A stretch of 54,183 nt of DNA from Acidobacteriota bacterium (GTDB taxonomy: Bacteria; Acidobacteriota; UBA6911; RPQK01; JAJDTT01): assembly GCA_028874215.1 (NCBI GenBank), contig JAPPLF010000111.1, forward strand, positions 52,817 to 106,999, read 5' to 3'. The position numbers were made by a program, and so were the translations under genes. Under the pieces are notes generated by a model that was given only the letters and a program-made list of their open reading frames with translations, did not search any database and had not been told where the DNA came from. Position 1 is the first letter of the stretch; every line of letters begins with the position of its first letter. This document shows, piece after piece, positions 1-7,859 of the stretch.

Positions 1-117
1 AAACCGGGTGGCCGACCTTACTCCACAACCGTATCAACGGGTCCGGGGCTACAGGGCCCAACCACCCCCGCCGGGGCCGCTCATGCGCGGCCCGGGCGGA
101 CTTATTTAAACAGACAA

Positions 118-212
118 GCGGCGACTTTCTTGTCGCCGAAAAGGGGGGGTTAGGGGGGACGGAGTCCCCACTGTACACTTGCCGCGTACCAAATCGCATA
201 GCAGGAAGTCCC
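118..212 (+). repeat. Dispersed palindromic element, copy A
   Basis: A perfect inverted repeat, GGCGAC (120-125) and GTCGCC (132-137) around a 6-nt loop, is followed by a G-run and the string GGGGGGACGGAGTCC, then a tract ending in CCAAATC. The same order of elements occurs at 23451-23537 (copy B), so this is a dispersed non-coding repeat of about 95 nt and not part of the HEPN gene. Bases 1-117 upstream contain no gene I can support, only a GC-rich hairpin-like stretch around 75-100. Confidence 0.6.
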
Positions 213-289
213 GCGTTACAATGTGGAAATCAGGCCAGCCGATGGAGGATTCCGCGGCTTTGGCCGGAGAGTCCTCACCGGAGCCGAGC

Positions 290-679
290 ATGACTCAACG
301 ATGGAGAGACTGGCTCGCACAGTCGGAACACGATTTTGAGCAGGCCGTTGCCTCGCAACGGGACGGTCGACACGACTGGGCGTGCTTTGCGGCACACCAA
401 GCGGGTGAGAAAGCGGTCAAGGCGCTCCACTTGGCCCAGGACCAGGAAGCCTGGGGTCACGTCATCTCGAGACTGTTGAGCCAACTTTCTCCTGCGCCGC
501 CCGCCGACTTGATCGACCAGGCACGGATCCTGGACAACTACTACGTCCCGGCCCGGTATCCGAACGGACACGTGGAAGGCCCGGCCTTCGAACACTACGG
601 ATCACTCCAAAGCTCACAAGCAGTTTCCCATGCCCGTAACCTCCTCGACTTCGTCCATAAAACGCTGGCCGGCGGCTGA
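290..679 (+). CDS. HEPN domain protein (putative toxin of HEPN/MNT module)
   Basis: This is a small all-alpha HEPN-family protein of 129 aa. The segment AHQAGEKAVKALHLA followed by a GHVISRLL-type motif is the usual HEPN core (alpha-helical, higher eukaryote and prokaryote nucleotide-binding family). In HEPN/MNT modules the HEPN protein is generally the toxic partner, often an RNase, and the MNT partner neutralises it, in known cases by adenylylation. I chose the ATG at 290 because the HEPN homology starts right after it; the frame is open back to 179, but that part is low-complexity and overlaps the repeat. No clear R-x4-6-H catalytic motif is visible, so RNase activity is uncertain. The next gene, a nucleotidyltransferase, overlaps its 3' end by 50 nt, supporting a co-translated pair. 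Confidence 0.8.
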   Translation: MTQRWRDWLAQSEHDFEQAVASQRDGRHDWACFAAHQAGEKAVKALHLAQDQEAWGHVISRLLSQLSPAPPADLIDQARILDNYYVPARYPNGHVEGPAFEHYGSLQSSQAVSHARNLLDFVHKTLAGG

Positions 680-1022
680 TACCGTTCTGCGTTCAGTAGA
701 GGCATGGGCCAACGCCCAGACCGAAGTCCGGCCTGGTCTTGCCGCCCTTGGCTACTTCGGGTCCTACGCACGGAACGAGGCAGGGTTCGGAAGCGACATC
801 GATCTCATCGCAATCGTGGAGCACAGCGAGGCTTCATATCTGGAACGGGCAAGCGACTGGCCCTACGAACGTTTGCCGGTCCCCGCCGACCTTCTGGTCT
901 ATACCGTCGAGGAATGGACCCTGCTAATTCACCGTGGAGACCGATTCGCCAGGGTGCTGACGAACGAGGTCGTTTGGGTAGTTGGTGGTCCCCCTGAATC
1001 CGAACCGGCGATGCAACGATAA
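630..1022 (+). CDS. MNT-type nucleotidyltransferase (putative antitoxin)
   Basis: A 130-aa minimal nucleotidyltransferase. The fold signature is clear: GS at residues 44-45 in GYFGSYARNEAG, followed by the acidic pair D56 and D58 in GSDIDL, i.e. the GSx10DxD motif that binds Mg-NTP. It partners the overlapping upstream HEPN protein; MNT antitoxins typically modify or mask HEPN toxins. The start at 630 is the only ATG in frame before the fold and lies inside the HEPN coding region without a visible Shine-Dalgarno, suggesting translational coupling, though the true start could be a later non-ATG codon. Downstream is a stretch of gene fragments, so the pair sits at the edge of a decayed region. 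Confidence 0.8.
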   Translation: MPVTSSTSSIKRWPAADTVLRSVEAWANAQTEVRPGLAALGYFGSYARNEAGFGSDIDLIAIVEHSEASYLERASDWPYERLPVPADLLVYTVEEWTLLIHRGDRFARVLTNEVVWVVGGPPESEPAMQR

Positions 1023-1075
1023 GCACAGCTTCAGATTTGGAACTACGGACACGATCACAAGAATCTGGAGACGAC

Positions 1076-1163
1076 GCCGGCAAGCGGGTGCGGGCCCGTT
1101 TCTCGCCCGTTCGCAGCCAGCGGACGATGTCCCCGGTCTGCATCACGTAACCCCAGGCCCGGC
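1076..1163 (-). pseudogene. Fragment of isochorismatase-family 3' end
   Basis: Read on the minus strand this encodes AWGYVMQTGDIVRWLRTGEK followed by RARTRLPA, almost the same as the C-terminus of the intact isochorismatase-family protein at 6911-7741. DNA similarity to 6915-7002 is high, with scattered substitutions. Only the last ~29 codons are present, so it is a gene remnant. It lies downstream of the large LRR gene, in the same orientation as the intact copy upstream of that gene, so the LRR gene is bracketed by direct partial copies. Confidence 0.75.
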
Positions 1164-1174
1164 TGTCCCGCCCC

Positions 1175-1297
1175 GAATTCCACGGCTCGTGGGTGACTTC
1201 CAAGGCCAAGGCGGGAGGCGGGAAGCTCATCTACCACGGCATCCACAATCTGGACGTTCTGCAATACCTCACCGGAGACAGAATCGACCGAATCTCG
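1175..1297 (+). pseudogene. Fragment of a Gfo/Idh/MocA oxidoreductase
   Basis: The plus-strand translation contains SKAKAGGGKLIYHGIHNLDV followed by LQYLTGD. This matches the central segment of Gfo/Idh/MocA dehydrogenases (a GGG-hydrophobic-HxxH-D...TG motif) and resembles GGGMLSWLGCHYVDKIRFITG in the intact gene at 32344-33420. There is no Rossmann domain upstream and homology stops after ~41 codons, so this is a remnant. Together with the isochorismatase tail it explains most of the otherwise gene-free interval 1023-1343. Confidence 0.65.
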
Positions 1298-1343
1298 CCC
1301 CTCCCGGGCGGCACGCGCACCAAAGCGGAGAGTGGGTGGTCAG

Positions 1344-4300
1344 CTATTGTGTCCAGTCTTCCGGATCCGGGATTCCGCGGCTGGTCCACCTCTCCAACCC
1401 CGGTTCCAACGAAAGCGCCGACACGGTCGCGTCCAGGTTTGAGGGGGCGGCCTCCGCACCGCGCAGGATGGCCCGAATCTGGCCGTTCCCCGGATTGCGC
1501 AGAAGGGTGACCGGCCGGTCGGTGTCCGGATCCAACGTGACTGAGCCACCGGGTCCGGACAGGGTGATGCCGGCCAATCGATGGGCCCATCCGGGGTGCA
1601 CGGGCAGGACGAAGGCAAAGGAGGAACTGCCGTCTCCGTCGGCTACTTCCGGCATTCGGAACTGGAGCGAGAACAACTCGTCCCCGTCAGTGGTCTGTCC
1701 GATGATCTCGTACTCCCCGGTCGAGCGTGGCAGCAAGGCCGGGGCCCGGACCACGAACGCCGGTTCCAGGAACGGTGCGCCTCCGGCATCTACGCCACCC
1801 CACAAGAGGAGGGACATCCCCGGGGCGGCGACCAGGGACGACCGGCCACGGCTGGGGGAGGTGAACAACTGGCGCCGGAGGGCGTTCGTGAAATGGTAAT
1901 CGCTGATCCAACGGGAGCTGCAGTAGGACATCAGATCGGGTTGAGTTGGCGGCACCAGTCGGCCCCCTTCACGGAAATCGTACCCCCAGGCGCCGATGGA
2001 CCCATCGGTTTTTGGAAACGAACGGTCCGGGTTGCCGGCACCCCCGCACGGCGCGTGGGAAAGACGCAGGTTGTGCCCGAGTTCGTGCGCCATCGTAGCT
2101 CCTTGAGGTATCGCGACACTGACCTTTCCGCTCGAATCAGCTATTCCGGACGGACCCGTCACCGGCCCTGACATCAGCCCCAAGTAGTAGCCGCCAGCGC
2201 CCTCCATGGCCCGGATCGCTTGGGACTGAATCATCAACGAAAAGGTGTTGTTGCTGGAACTCAGCACCGGTTCGTGGGCCTTCACGTCGAGTTCGCCGAT
2301 CGGCAGCAGCACGCGCGTGTCCCAGAGCATTTCGTGGCCCTCGGGGTCTGCGGCCATGCCTTCCACCATCTCCAAGATCGACCTGTCCTGAGCCGGGCGC
2401 CAGAGAAACGGAATCAGCGTGAGATCGAAAGTGGGCATCGCCCGCACGTCGACCGCCGACCGGCCGGTCTCCGGAATCCGCTTCGTCAGACCCGCCCCGG
2501 ATCCCAGAGTTCTCTCAGGGTCGATCTCGATGACCATCTCCAGGCCCGGCTGCACGATCTCTCCCGGAACTTCGCCGTGGGCCGAGGACAAGAGCGATCC
2601 CTCGTCGACTTCCGCCGGAACCGGAGTGGAGGTCCCCGGGATGTCCGCAACGTGTCTCTCCCGGCCTCGGACGTAGAATCGGGCCCGGACCGGAGGCAGC
2701 CGTTCGTACCCGTCAGACGCCGTCAGGAACACCCGCAGCAGGGCCTCTTCGCCGGCAACGAGTGGAACCGGAAACTCCCGTGACTGGACGGCCTGGGTCA
2801 GAATCGCCCTCGGCAGGCTGTGGAGAAAGCAGGGTCTGATCCGCCATTTCCATATCCGATCCAGCCAGTGTTGAAATCTGTCGCCGGAAGGGACACAAAG
2901 ACCTGTCCCTCCGGCCTGTAGCTCCCGAAGATCATCGAGTTCCGTCAGGCGGTCCGGGAGTGCTCCGGACAACCCGGTGTTCCTGGTCAGGGACAGAATG
3001 AACAGTTTTTCCATCCCGCCCCATTGCGGCGGGATCGGCCCCGTCAACTGATTGTCATTGAGGCGCAGGATCGACAACTTGGAGAGTGCGCCCAGTTCTC
3101 GCGGGATCGGTCCCGTCAGCCGGTTCCCGTCGAGTTCCAGTATCCCCAGCCGGGAGAGGCGTCCGAGTTCCGTCGGGACCGGTCCCGTCAACCGGTTATT
3201 GCTGAGGTAAAGCCTTGTCAGATTGGACAGGCGACCCAACTCCGGCGGGATCGGCCCCGTCAACCGGTTCAGACTGAGGGACAACCTCGTCAGATTGGAC
3301 AGGCCGCCCAACTCCGGTGGAACCGGTCCCGTCAACTGGTTCCCGGAGAGGGACATGTCGGTCAGATTGGACAGGCCGCCCAACTCTGGTGGAACCGGTC
3401 CCGTCAACTGGTTCCCGGAGAGGGACACCTCCGTCAGATCGGACAGGCCGCCCAACTCCGGCGGAACCGGTCCCGCCAGTCGGTTCCCAGAAAGGTCCAG
3501 GTCCGTCAGATTGGAGAGGCTGCCCAACTCCGCCGGGACCCGTCCCGTCAGTTGATTCCTGGTGAGGTCCAGCCCCACTACGCGCCCTTGTCCATCGACA
3601 ACGACACCAAACCATTCCCCCAAGGGACTGTCCGTCAGCCAGTTATTGCTTTGCATCCAGTTCGGCCCACCGGTCGCGTCGTAGAGCGCCGCCAGGATTT
3701 CCCGGTCCGTCAGCGGCATGCACTTCCGGCCTGTGCCGTCGTGTGACGGAATGGCGTTCAGCCAGACCTGGAACGACTCGTCCACCGGTGCGCACAGTTC
3801 GGTGTCCCCGTAGCGGAACTCCCGCAGCGAAAGGCGCGCCAGGGAAAGCGGCAACCGTCCGGAGAGTGGATTGCCGTCGATCCGCAAGCCGGTGAGATGC
3901 TCCAATTCTCCCAAGCGTCCCGGGACCTGACCGGAAAGTCCGTTGCGACTCAGGTCGAGTCCCGTTACCCATCCCAGGGAGTCGGTGCTGACCCCGTGCC
4001 ATTCGCTCGCCGCGCCGTCCCCGAGCCAGCCTCCCGAGTTCGTCCACTCCGCACCGCCGGTGGCGCGGTACAGAAATTTGAGCACGGCCACGTCGGACTC
4101 ATTGCAGTACGATCCATTGTATTGTTCCATCCCCCGCAGCCATCTGACGAAACCGGTCGTGCCGGGGGCGCAGATACCCGTATTTGCATTGTCGAGAAAA
4201 TCAAAATAGTCGAGTTCCAGATTCAGAAAGCTAGGCGGAATCGGCCCTGTCAACTGGTTGTTCCGAAGGTACATCCTCGTCAGATTGGACAGGCCGCCCA

Positions 4301-6740
4301 ATTCCGCCGGGAGCGATCCCGTCAACCGGTTATTAAATAGGTACAGCTCCCTCAGATTGGACAGGCCGCTCAATTCCGGCGGGATCGGCCCGGTCAACTG
4401 GTTGTCATTAAGGTTCAGCCACATCAGATTGGACAGGCGACCCAATTCCGGCGGGATCGGCCCGGTCAATTGGTTGTTACCAAGGTACAGGCTCGTCAGA
4501 TTGGACAGGTGGCCCAGCTCCGGCGGGATCGGCCCGGTCAACTGGTTCTCAAAGAGGAACAGCCTCGTCAGATTGGACAGCTGGCCCAACTCCGGCGGGA
4601 TCGGCCCGGTCAACTGGTTCCCAAAGAGGTACAGCCACTTCAGATTGGACAGCTGGCCCAACTCCGGCGGGATCGGCCCCGTCAGTTGGTTGCTCCTGAG
4701 ATCCAGGACTCTCAACTGGGAGAGCGCGCCCAGTTCCGGCGGGATCTTTCCGGTCAATCCGATCCCTGTTGTTTGAGATCTTCCGTCTTCATCGACCGTC
4801 GAGACAACCATCCGCAGTTCGATCACCCGCCCCCGGCTATCGACCTCGACCCCGTACCAATCCGCCAGCGGGGCGCCGGTCCCCCAGTTGTCGCTTCGTG
4901 TCCAACCCGATCCGCCCAGCGCATCGAACAGCGCTCCCAGCGCCGCCCGCTCGGAAACGGCCACCGTCACCGTGACCGACGCCGAGGCCGTCTGTCCGTC
5001 CGCTCCCGTCACCATGATGCGGTAGGTCGTCGTGGCGTTCGGCGTCACCTTCAGCGTGCCCGAAGTCGGCACCTCGCCGACGTCCGGGGTGATCTCCGCG
5101 CTCTCCCCACTCGTGGAAGACCACGTCAACGTCGTGCTCCCGCCCCGATCGATCGATGTGGGAGAGGCCGAGATCGTCACCGTCGGCGGGGGAGCATTCC
5201 CGCCGTCGATCCCGCTCCCGTCCAGGATTCGGATCGCCGGCACTGCCGAGAGCGACGAGGTTCTCTTCCCGAACCGCAAGCCCAGCGGGGCGAACCCGGA
5301 TTCATCCCCGGTTCTCAGAAACAGGAGGCCGCGAAAATCGGCCAGAGATTCCGCATCCACTCCGGGGACGTCGAGCCATTCCGGGAGCGTCTGCGCCGAT
5401 TGATGAAAATCTCTCCATGGGACGTACACTCCGTCCAACGGATCGTTCCCCTCCTCGTCGCGAAATCTCAACTCGATCCCGGACCCCGCCTCCGGTTTGA
5501 AGAGGGCCAGTCCCGCCCCCAGGGTCCCCGATTCCTCCACGAACAGCGCGAATTCCTTCCCCAACCCGACGGGCTCGACACCGACTTCGATCCCTGATCG
5601 GGCGTCCCGGTAGGTCAACAGTCCACTGACGGCAGCCGCATCGGTCCGGACTTGGATCCAACCCCGCCGGATCGCCCCGGAGCCGGCGCTTCTCAAGACT
5701 CGACTGCCCAGTGAGGGGATTTCCAGCGTCAAATCAGAATCGAACAGATCCGCGACCGGCGAGCCAGCCGCGTCGTAGACTTCCACCCGGGCTTCGGCCT
5801 CGGCGTCCGGGTCGAAGTTGCTGAGGGCCAACTGCACCGACCATCCCTCTCCATCCACGTAGTCGGGGAAGAGCAGATCCGTTTCCTGAGGTTCTTCACG
5901 TTGGGTCCGGATTGCCGGCACCGCCGAGAGCGACGAGGTCCGTTTCCCGAACCGCAGCCCCACCGGGGCGAAGGGAGATTCCTCTTCGGTCTCCAGGAAC
6001 AGGAGACCCCGAAAGTCCCCCAGGAATCCCGGATCGTCTCCTTGCACTGTGAACCATTCCGGAAGCGTGTTCGCGACCTGGTGGAAATCTCCCCTGGAAA
6101 CGAACCCTCCCTCCAACGGGTCGTTCCCCGCCTCGTCCCGGATGCGAAGCTCGAGGCGGGACGAGTCGTCAGGCTTGAAAACGGCGACTCCGGCGCCGAC
6201 ACTCGGCGAGTCCTCCACGAACAGCGCGAATTGAGATCCCAACTCGACGGGTTTCACGCCGACTTCGACCCCCGATCGGGCGTCCCGGTAGGTCAACAGT
6301 CCACTCACTGAGGGGGAATCGGTCCCGACTTGGATCCAACCCCGCCGAATGGCCCCTGAGCCGGCACTCTTCCAGACCCGACTGCCCAGGGACGGGATCT
6401 CAAACGTCAATTCCGAGCCGAACAGATCCCGCACTGCCTGGCCGTTCGGGTCGTAGACTTCAATCCGGACTTCGGCTGCGGCGTCCGGGTCGACGTTGCT
6501 GAGGACCACCTGTACCGACCATCCGCCCCCGTCCACGTAATCCGGGAAATACAGAACCGTCTCCCCCGGCTGCTGCGCCGGTCGGGCGATCGGGTCGTCC
6601 GCCGGCCCGCGAACATCCTCTGACAGTGGGCCACCCGTTTGCGCCGACGACAGGACGAAAAACAGCCACCAGGCAACAACTGGGCTCAAACCGGGACGTA
6701 GCAGGAGATGGATCAAGAAGACTCCCCCGTCGACCGGCAC
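1344..6740 (-). CDS. Giant secreted LRR protein with C-terminal metzincin-like protease domain
   Basis: A 1798-aa exported protein. N-terminal signal segment ~9-34 (LLLRPGLSPVVAWWLFFVL). Two tandem beta-rich modules at ~61-278 and ~287-505 share FPDYVDG(G/E)GWSVQ, SGAIRRGWIQV and GLRFGKRTSSLSAVPAIR. An Ig/PKD-like segment lies at ~515-590. Three blocks of plant-type LRRs (LTGPIPPELGxLSNLxxLxLxxN) follow at ~660-840, 920-970 and 1050-1270, separated by LYxATGG..W caps. The C-terminal region has zinc motif HELGHNLRLSH (1552-1562) and a Met-turn-like DLMSYC. Canonical metzincins carry HExxHxxGxxH; here the Gly position is Arg1559. The listed start is GTG; a TTG at 6716 preceded by GGGGGAG is a good alternative. 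Likely an extracellular or surface binding/proteolytic factor; the substrate is unknown and activity uncertain. Confidence 0.85.
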   Translation of the reverse strand: MPVDGGVFLIHLLLRPGLSPVVAWWLFFVLSSAQTGGPLSEDVRGPADDPIARPAQQPGETVLYFPDYVDGGGWSVQVVLSNVDPDAAAEVRIEVYDPNGQAVRDLFGSELTFEIPSLGSRVWKSAGSGAIRRGWIQVGTDSPSVSGLLTYRDARSGVEVGVKPVELGSQFALFVEDSPSVGAGVAVFKPDDSSRLELRIRDEAGNDPLEGGFVSRGDFHQVANTLPEWFTVQGDDPGFLGDFRGLLFLETEEESPFAPVGLRFGKRTSSLSAVPAIRTQREEPQETDLLFPDYVDGEGWSVQLALSNFDPDAEAEARVEVYDAAGSPVADLFDSDLTLEIPSLGSRVLRSAGSGAIRRGWIQVRTDAAAVSGLLTYRDARSGIEVGVEPVGLGKEFALFVEESGTLGAGLALFKPEAGSGIELRFRDEEGNDPLDGVYVPWRDFHQSAQTLPEWLDVPGVDAESLADFRGLLFLRTGDESGFAPLGLRFGKRTSSLSAVPAIRILDGSGIDGGNAPPPTVTISASPTSIDRGGSTTLTWSSTSGESAEITPDVGEVPTSGTLKVTPNATTTYRIMVTGADGQTASASVTVTVAVSERAALGALFDALGGSGWTRSDNWGTGAPLADWYGVEVDSRGRVIELRMVVSTVDEDGRSQTTGIGLTGKIPPELGALSQLRVLDLRSNQLTGPIPPELGQLSNLKWLYLFGNQLTGPIPPELGQLSNLTRLFLFENQLTGPIPPELGHLSNLTSLYLGNNQLTGPIPPELGRLSNLMWLNLNDNQLTGPIPPELSGLSNLRELYLFNNRLTGSLPAELGGLSNLTRMYLRNNQLTGPIPPSFLNLELDYFDFLDNANTGICAPGTTGFVRWLRGMEQYNGSYCNESDVAVLKFLYRATGGAEWTNSGGWLGDGAASEWHGVSTDSLGWVTGLDLSRNGLSGQVPGRLGELEHLTGLRIDGNPLSGRLPLSLARLSLREFRYGDTELCAPVDESFQVWLNAIPSHDGTGRKCMPLTDREILAALYDATGGPNWMQSNNWLTDSPLGEWFGVVVDGQGRVVGLDLTRNQLTGRVPAELGSLSNLTDLDLSGNRLAGPVPPELGGLSDLTEVSLSGNQLTGPVPPELGGLSNLTDMSLSGNQLTGPVPPELGGLSNLTRLSLSLNRLTGPIPPELGRLSNLTRLYLSNNRLTGPVPTELGRLSRLGILELDGNRLTGPIPRELGALSKLSILRLNDNQLTGPIPPQWGGMEKLFILSLTRNTGLSGALPDRLTELDDLRELQAGGTGLCVPSGDRFQHWLDRIWKWRIRPCFLHSLPRAILTQAVQSREFPVPLVAGEEALLRVFLTASDGYERLPPVRARFYVRGRERHVADIPGTSTPVPAEVDEGSLLSSAHGEVPGEIVQPGLEMVIEIDPERTLGSGAGLTKRIPETGRSAVDVRAMPTFDLTLIPFLWRPAQDRSILEMVEGMAADPEGHEMLWDTRVLLPIGELDVKAHEPVLSSSNNTFSLMIQSQAIRAMEGAGGYYLGLMSGPVTGPSGIADSSGKVSVAIPQGATMAHELGHNLRLSHAPCGGAGNPDRSFPKTDGSIGAWGYDFREGGRLVPPTQPDLMSYCSSRWISDYHFTNALRRQLFTSPSRGRSSLVAAPGMSLLLWGGVDAGGAPFLEPAFVVRAPALLPRSTGEYEIIGQTTDGDELFSLQFRMPEVADGDGSSSFAFVLPVHPGWAHRLAGITLSGPGGSVTLDPDTDRPVTLLRNPGNGQIRAILRGAEAAPSNLDATVSALSLEPGLERWTSRGIPDPEDWTQ
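3015..3590 (-). repeat. 72-bp tandem LRR-coding repeats, block 3
   Basis: Near-identical 72-bp units encode 24-residue leucine-rich repeats. The plus strand shows phrases such as GTCAGATTGGACAGGC and CCGTCAAC recurring at a regular 72-nt interval. Some neighbouring units are almost identical at DNA level (around 3300-3440), making unequal recombination plausible. Confidence 0.85.
4230..4745 (-). repeat. 72-bp tandem LRR-coding repeats, block 1
   Basis: This second array of 72-bp LRR-coding units is in the same gene, about 8 units long. The string GGCGGGATCGGCCC recurs once per unit. It is the same repeat family as block 3, so copy number could vary between strains and the region is prone to assembly collapse. 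Confidence 0.85.
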
Positions 6741-6782
6741 GACAGAAGAATGGTGTGATCAGGGTGCGCCCCAACACATCCC

Positions 6783-6890
6783 ATGTGAGTTGGAGAATAC
6801 CACCCGGACCCCCTTGGAGACGAATACCGACAACCACTTGCCGTTGGAGAATCCACTGTCCCCTCGAAGGGTGATCCGCACGGAAGACGT
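6783..6890 (-). pseudogene. Possible relic of an IS1380-type transposase
   Basis: The minus-strand reading between the isochorismatase stop and the LRR gene start contains VRITLRGDSGFSNGKWLSVF then VSKGVRVVF. This resembles the catalytic-region motif of IS1380-family DDE transposases (LRxDSGF..., then a 'gv.YvfG' strand). Only ~35 codons are recognisable and the flanking sequence does not continue the match, so if genuine it is a dead fragment. The call rests on motif recognition only. Confidence 0.45.
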
Positions 6891-6910
6891 ACACGGGAAG
6901 GATGGTTTGG

Positions 6911-7741
6911 TCACGCCGGCAAGCGGGTGCGGGTCGGCTTCTCTCCGGTTCGCAGCCAGTGGATGATGTCCTCCGTCTGCATGACGTAGCCCCAGACCCG
7001 GCCGAAGAGGATCTGCACCGCCTCGGCGCTGCCGGCGTCGAATCCGGCGCAGGCGTCGGCGGCCATGATGACGTGGAATCCCCGGTCCGCGGCGTCGATG
7101 GCCGTGGCCAGAACGCACTGGTCCGTCGCCAGGCCGGTCAGGACCAGCGTCTGGACCTTCATGTTGCGCAGGAGCAGATCCATGGGAGAGCTGTGGAAGG
7201 CGCTGCTGGTGTTCTTGTCCAGCACCAGCTCTCCCCGGCGGGGCGCCACTTCGTCCAGGATCTCATGTCCCGAGTCGCCGCGGACCGCCATATGTCCCGA
7301 CGATCCGTCTCCCGCAGAGTGCGCCACCTCCTCGCGTCCCCGCCGCCGGACGATGAGATCGGGGCCGCCCGGTAGAAAGGCGCCGTGGCGCGTGTAGACC
7401 ACCGGCCGGCCGAGTTCCCTGAAGACGGCGAGCAGCCTCCGAATGTTGGCCACCATCCGCTCCGCTTGAATCGAGAAATCCCGGAAGACCGGACTGCCTC
7501 CGGCTCGTACGGTGTGAGCCAGATCGCCTTCGCTGTCCAAAGCGTAGTGCTGAACGTCGATCACGCCCAGGGCGCACGACTTCCGGCGAATGGGGAGTTC
7601 GAAACCGAACCCCGCCTGAGGCCAGTCCCGATCGTCGACGAGTGTGATCTTCTTTCCAGCCAAGAGCGCCTCCGGAGGGGATTTCTTATACCAGACGCGG
7701 CCCAGCCGTTGAAGGAACGGATTCGACGCTGATTCCGGCAT
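6911..7741 (-). CDS. Isochorismatase-family cysteine hydrolase
   Basis: A 276-aa soluble hydrolase of the isochorismatase/nicotinamidase superfamily. The catalytic triad is visible: Asp62 in GVIDVQHYAL, Lys176 in LVLDKNTSSAF and Cys209 in GLATDQCVLAT. The family cleaves amides or vinyl ethers of small molecules such as isochorismate, nicotinamide, biuret or N-carbamoyl compounds; I cannot tell which here. The protein is longer than most family members (180-220 aa) because of an N-terminal ~50-residue extension. A degraded copy of its last 29 codons is found at 1076-1163. The gene is divergent from the secreted LRR gene at 7860. Start ATG at 7741. Confidence 0.88.
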   Translation of the reverse strand: MPESASNPFLQRLGRVWYKKSPPEALLAGKKITLVDDRDWPQAGFGFELPIRRKSCALGVIDVQHYALDSEGDLAHTVRAGGSPVFRDFSIQAERMVANIRRLLAVFRELGRPVVYTRHGAFLPGGPDLIVRRRGREEVAHSAGDGSSGHMAVRGDSGHEILDEVAPRRGELVLDKNTSSAFHSSPMDLLLRNMKVQTLVLTGLATDQCVLATAIDAADRGFHVIMAADACAGFDAGSAEAVQILFGRVWGYVMQTEDIIHWLRTGEKPTRTRLPA

Positions 7742-7859
7742 GAGACCGGCCGGTGTCGAAACTGGCGACGAAGCCCTCCTGAAGGTCTGCTACAATCCCC
7801 CGCAGTTGGGCCGTCCCCGTGAGACTCGGTGGACTCGGCCTGAAAGGAGGTCTTTGGCG

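Noticed and set aside
3015-4745. Regularly spaced repeats that could be mistaken for a CRISPR array
   Set aside because: The period is 72 nt throughout with no unique spacers, and the units translate into leucine-rich repeats in one open frame.
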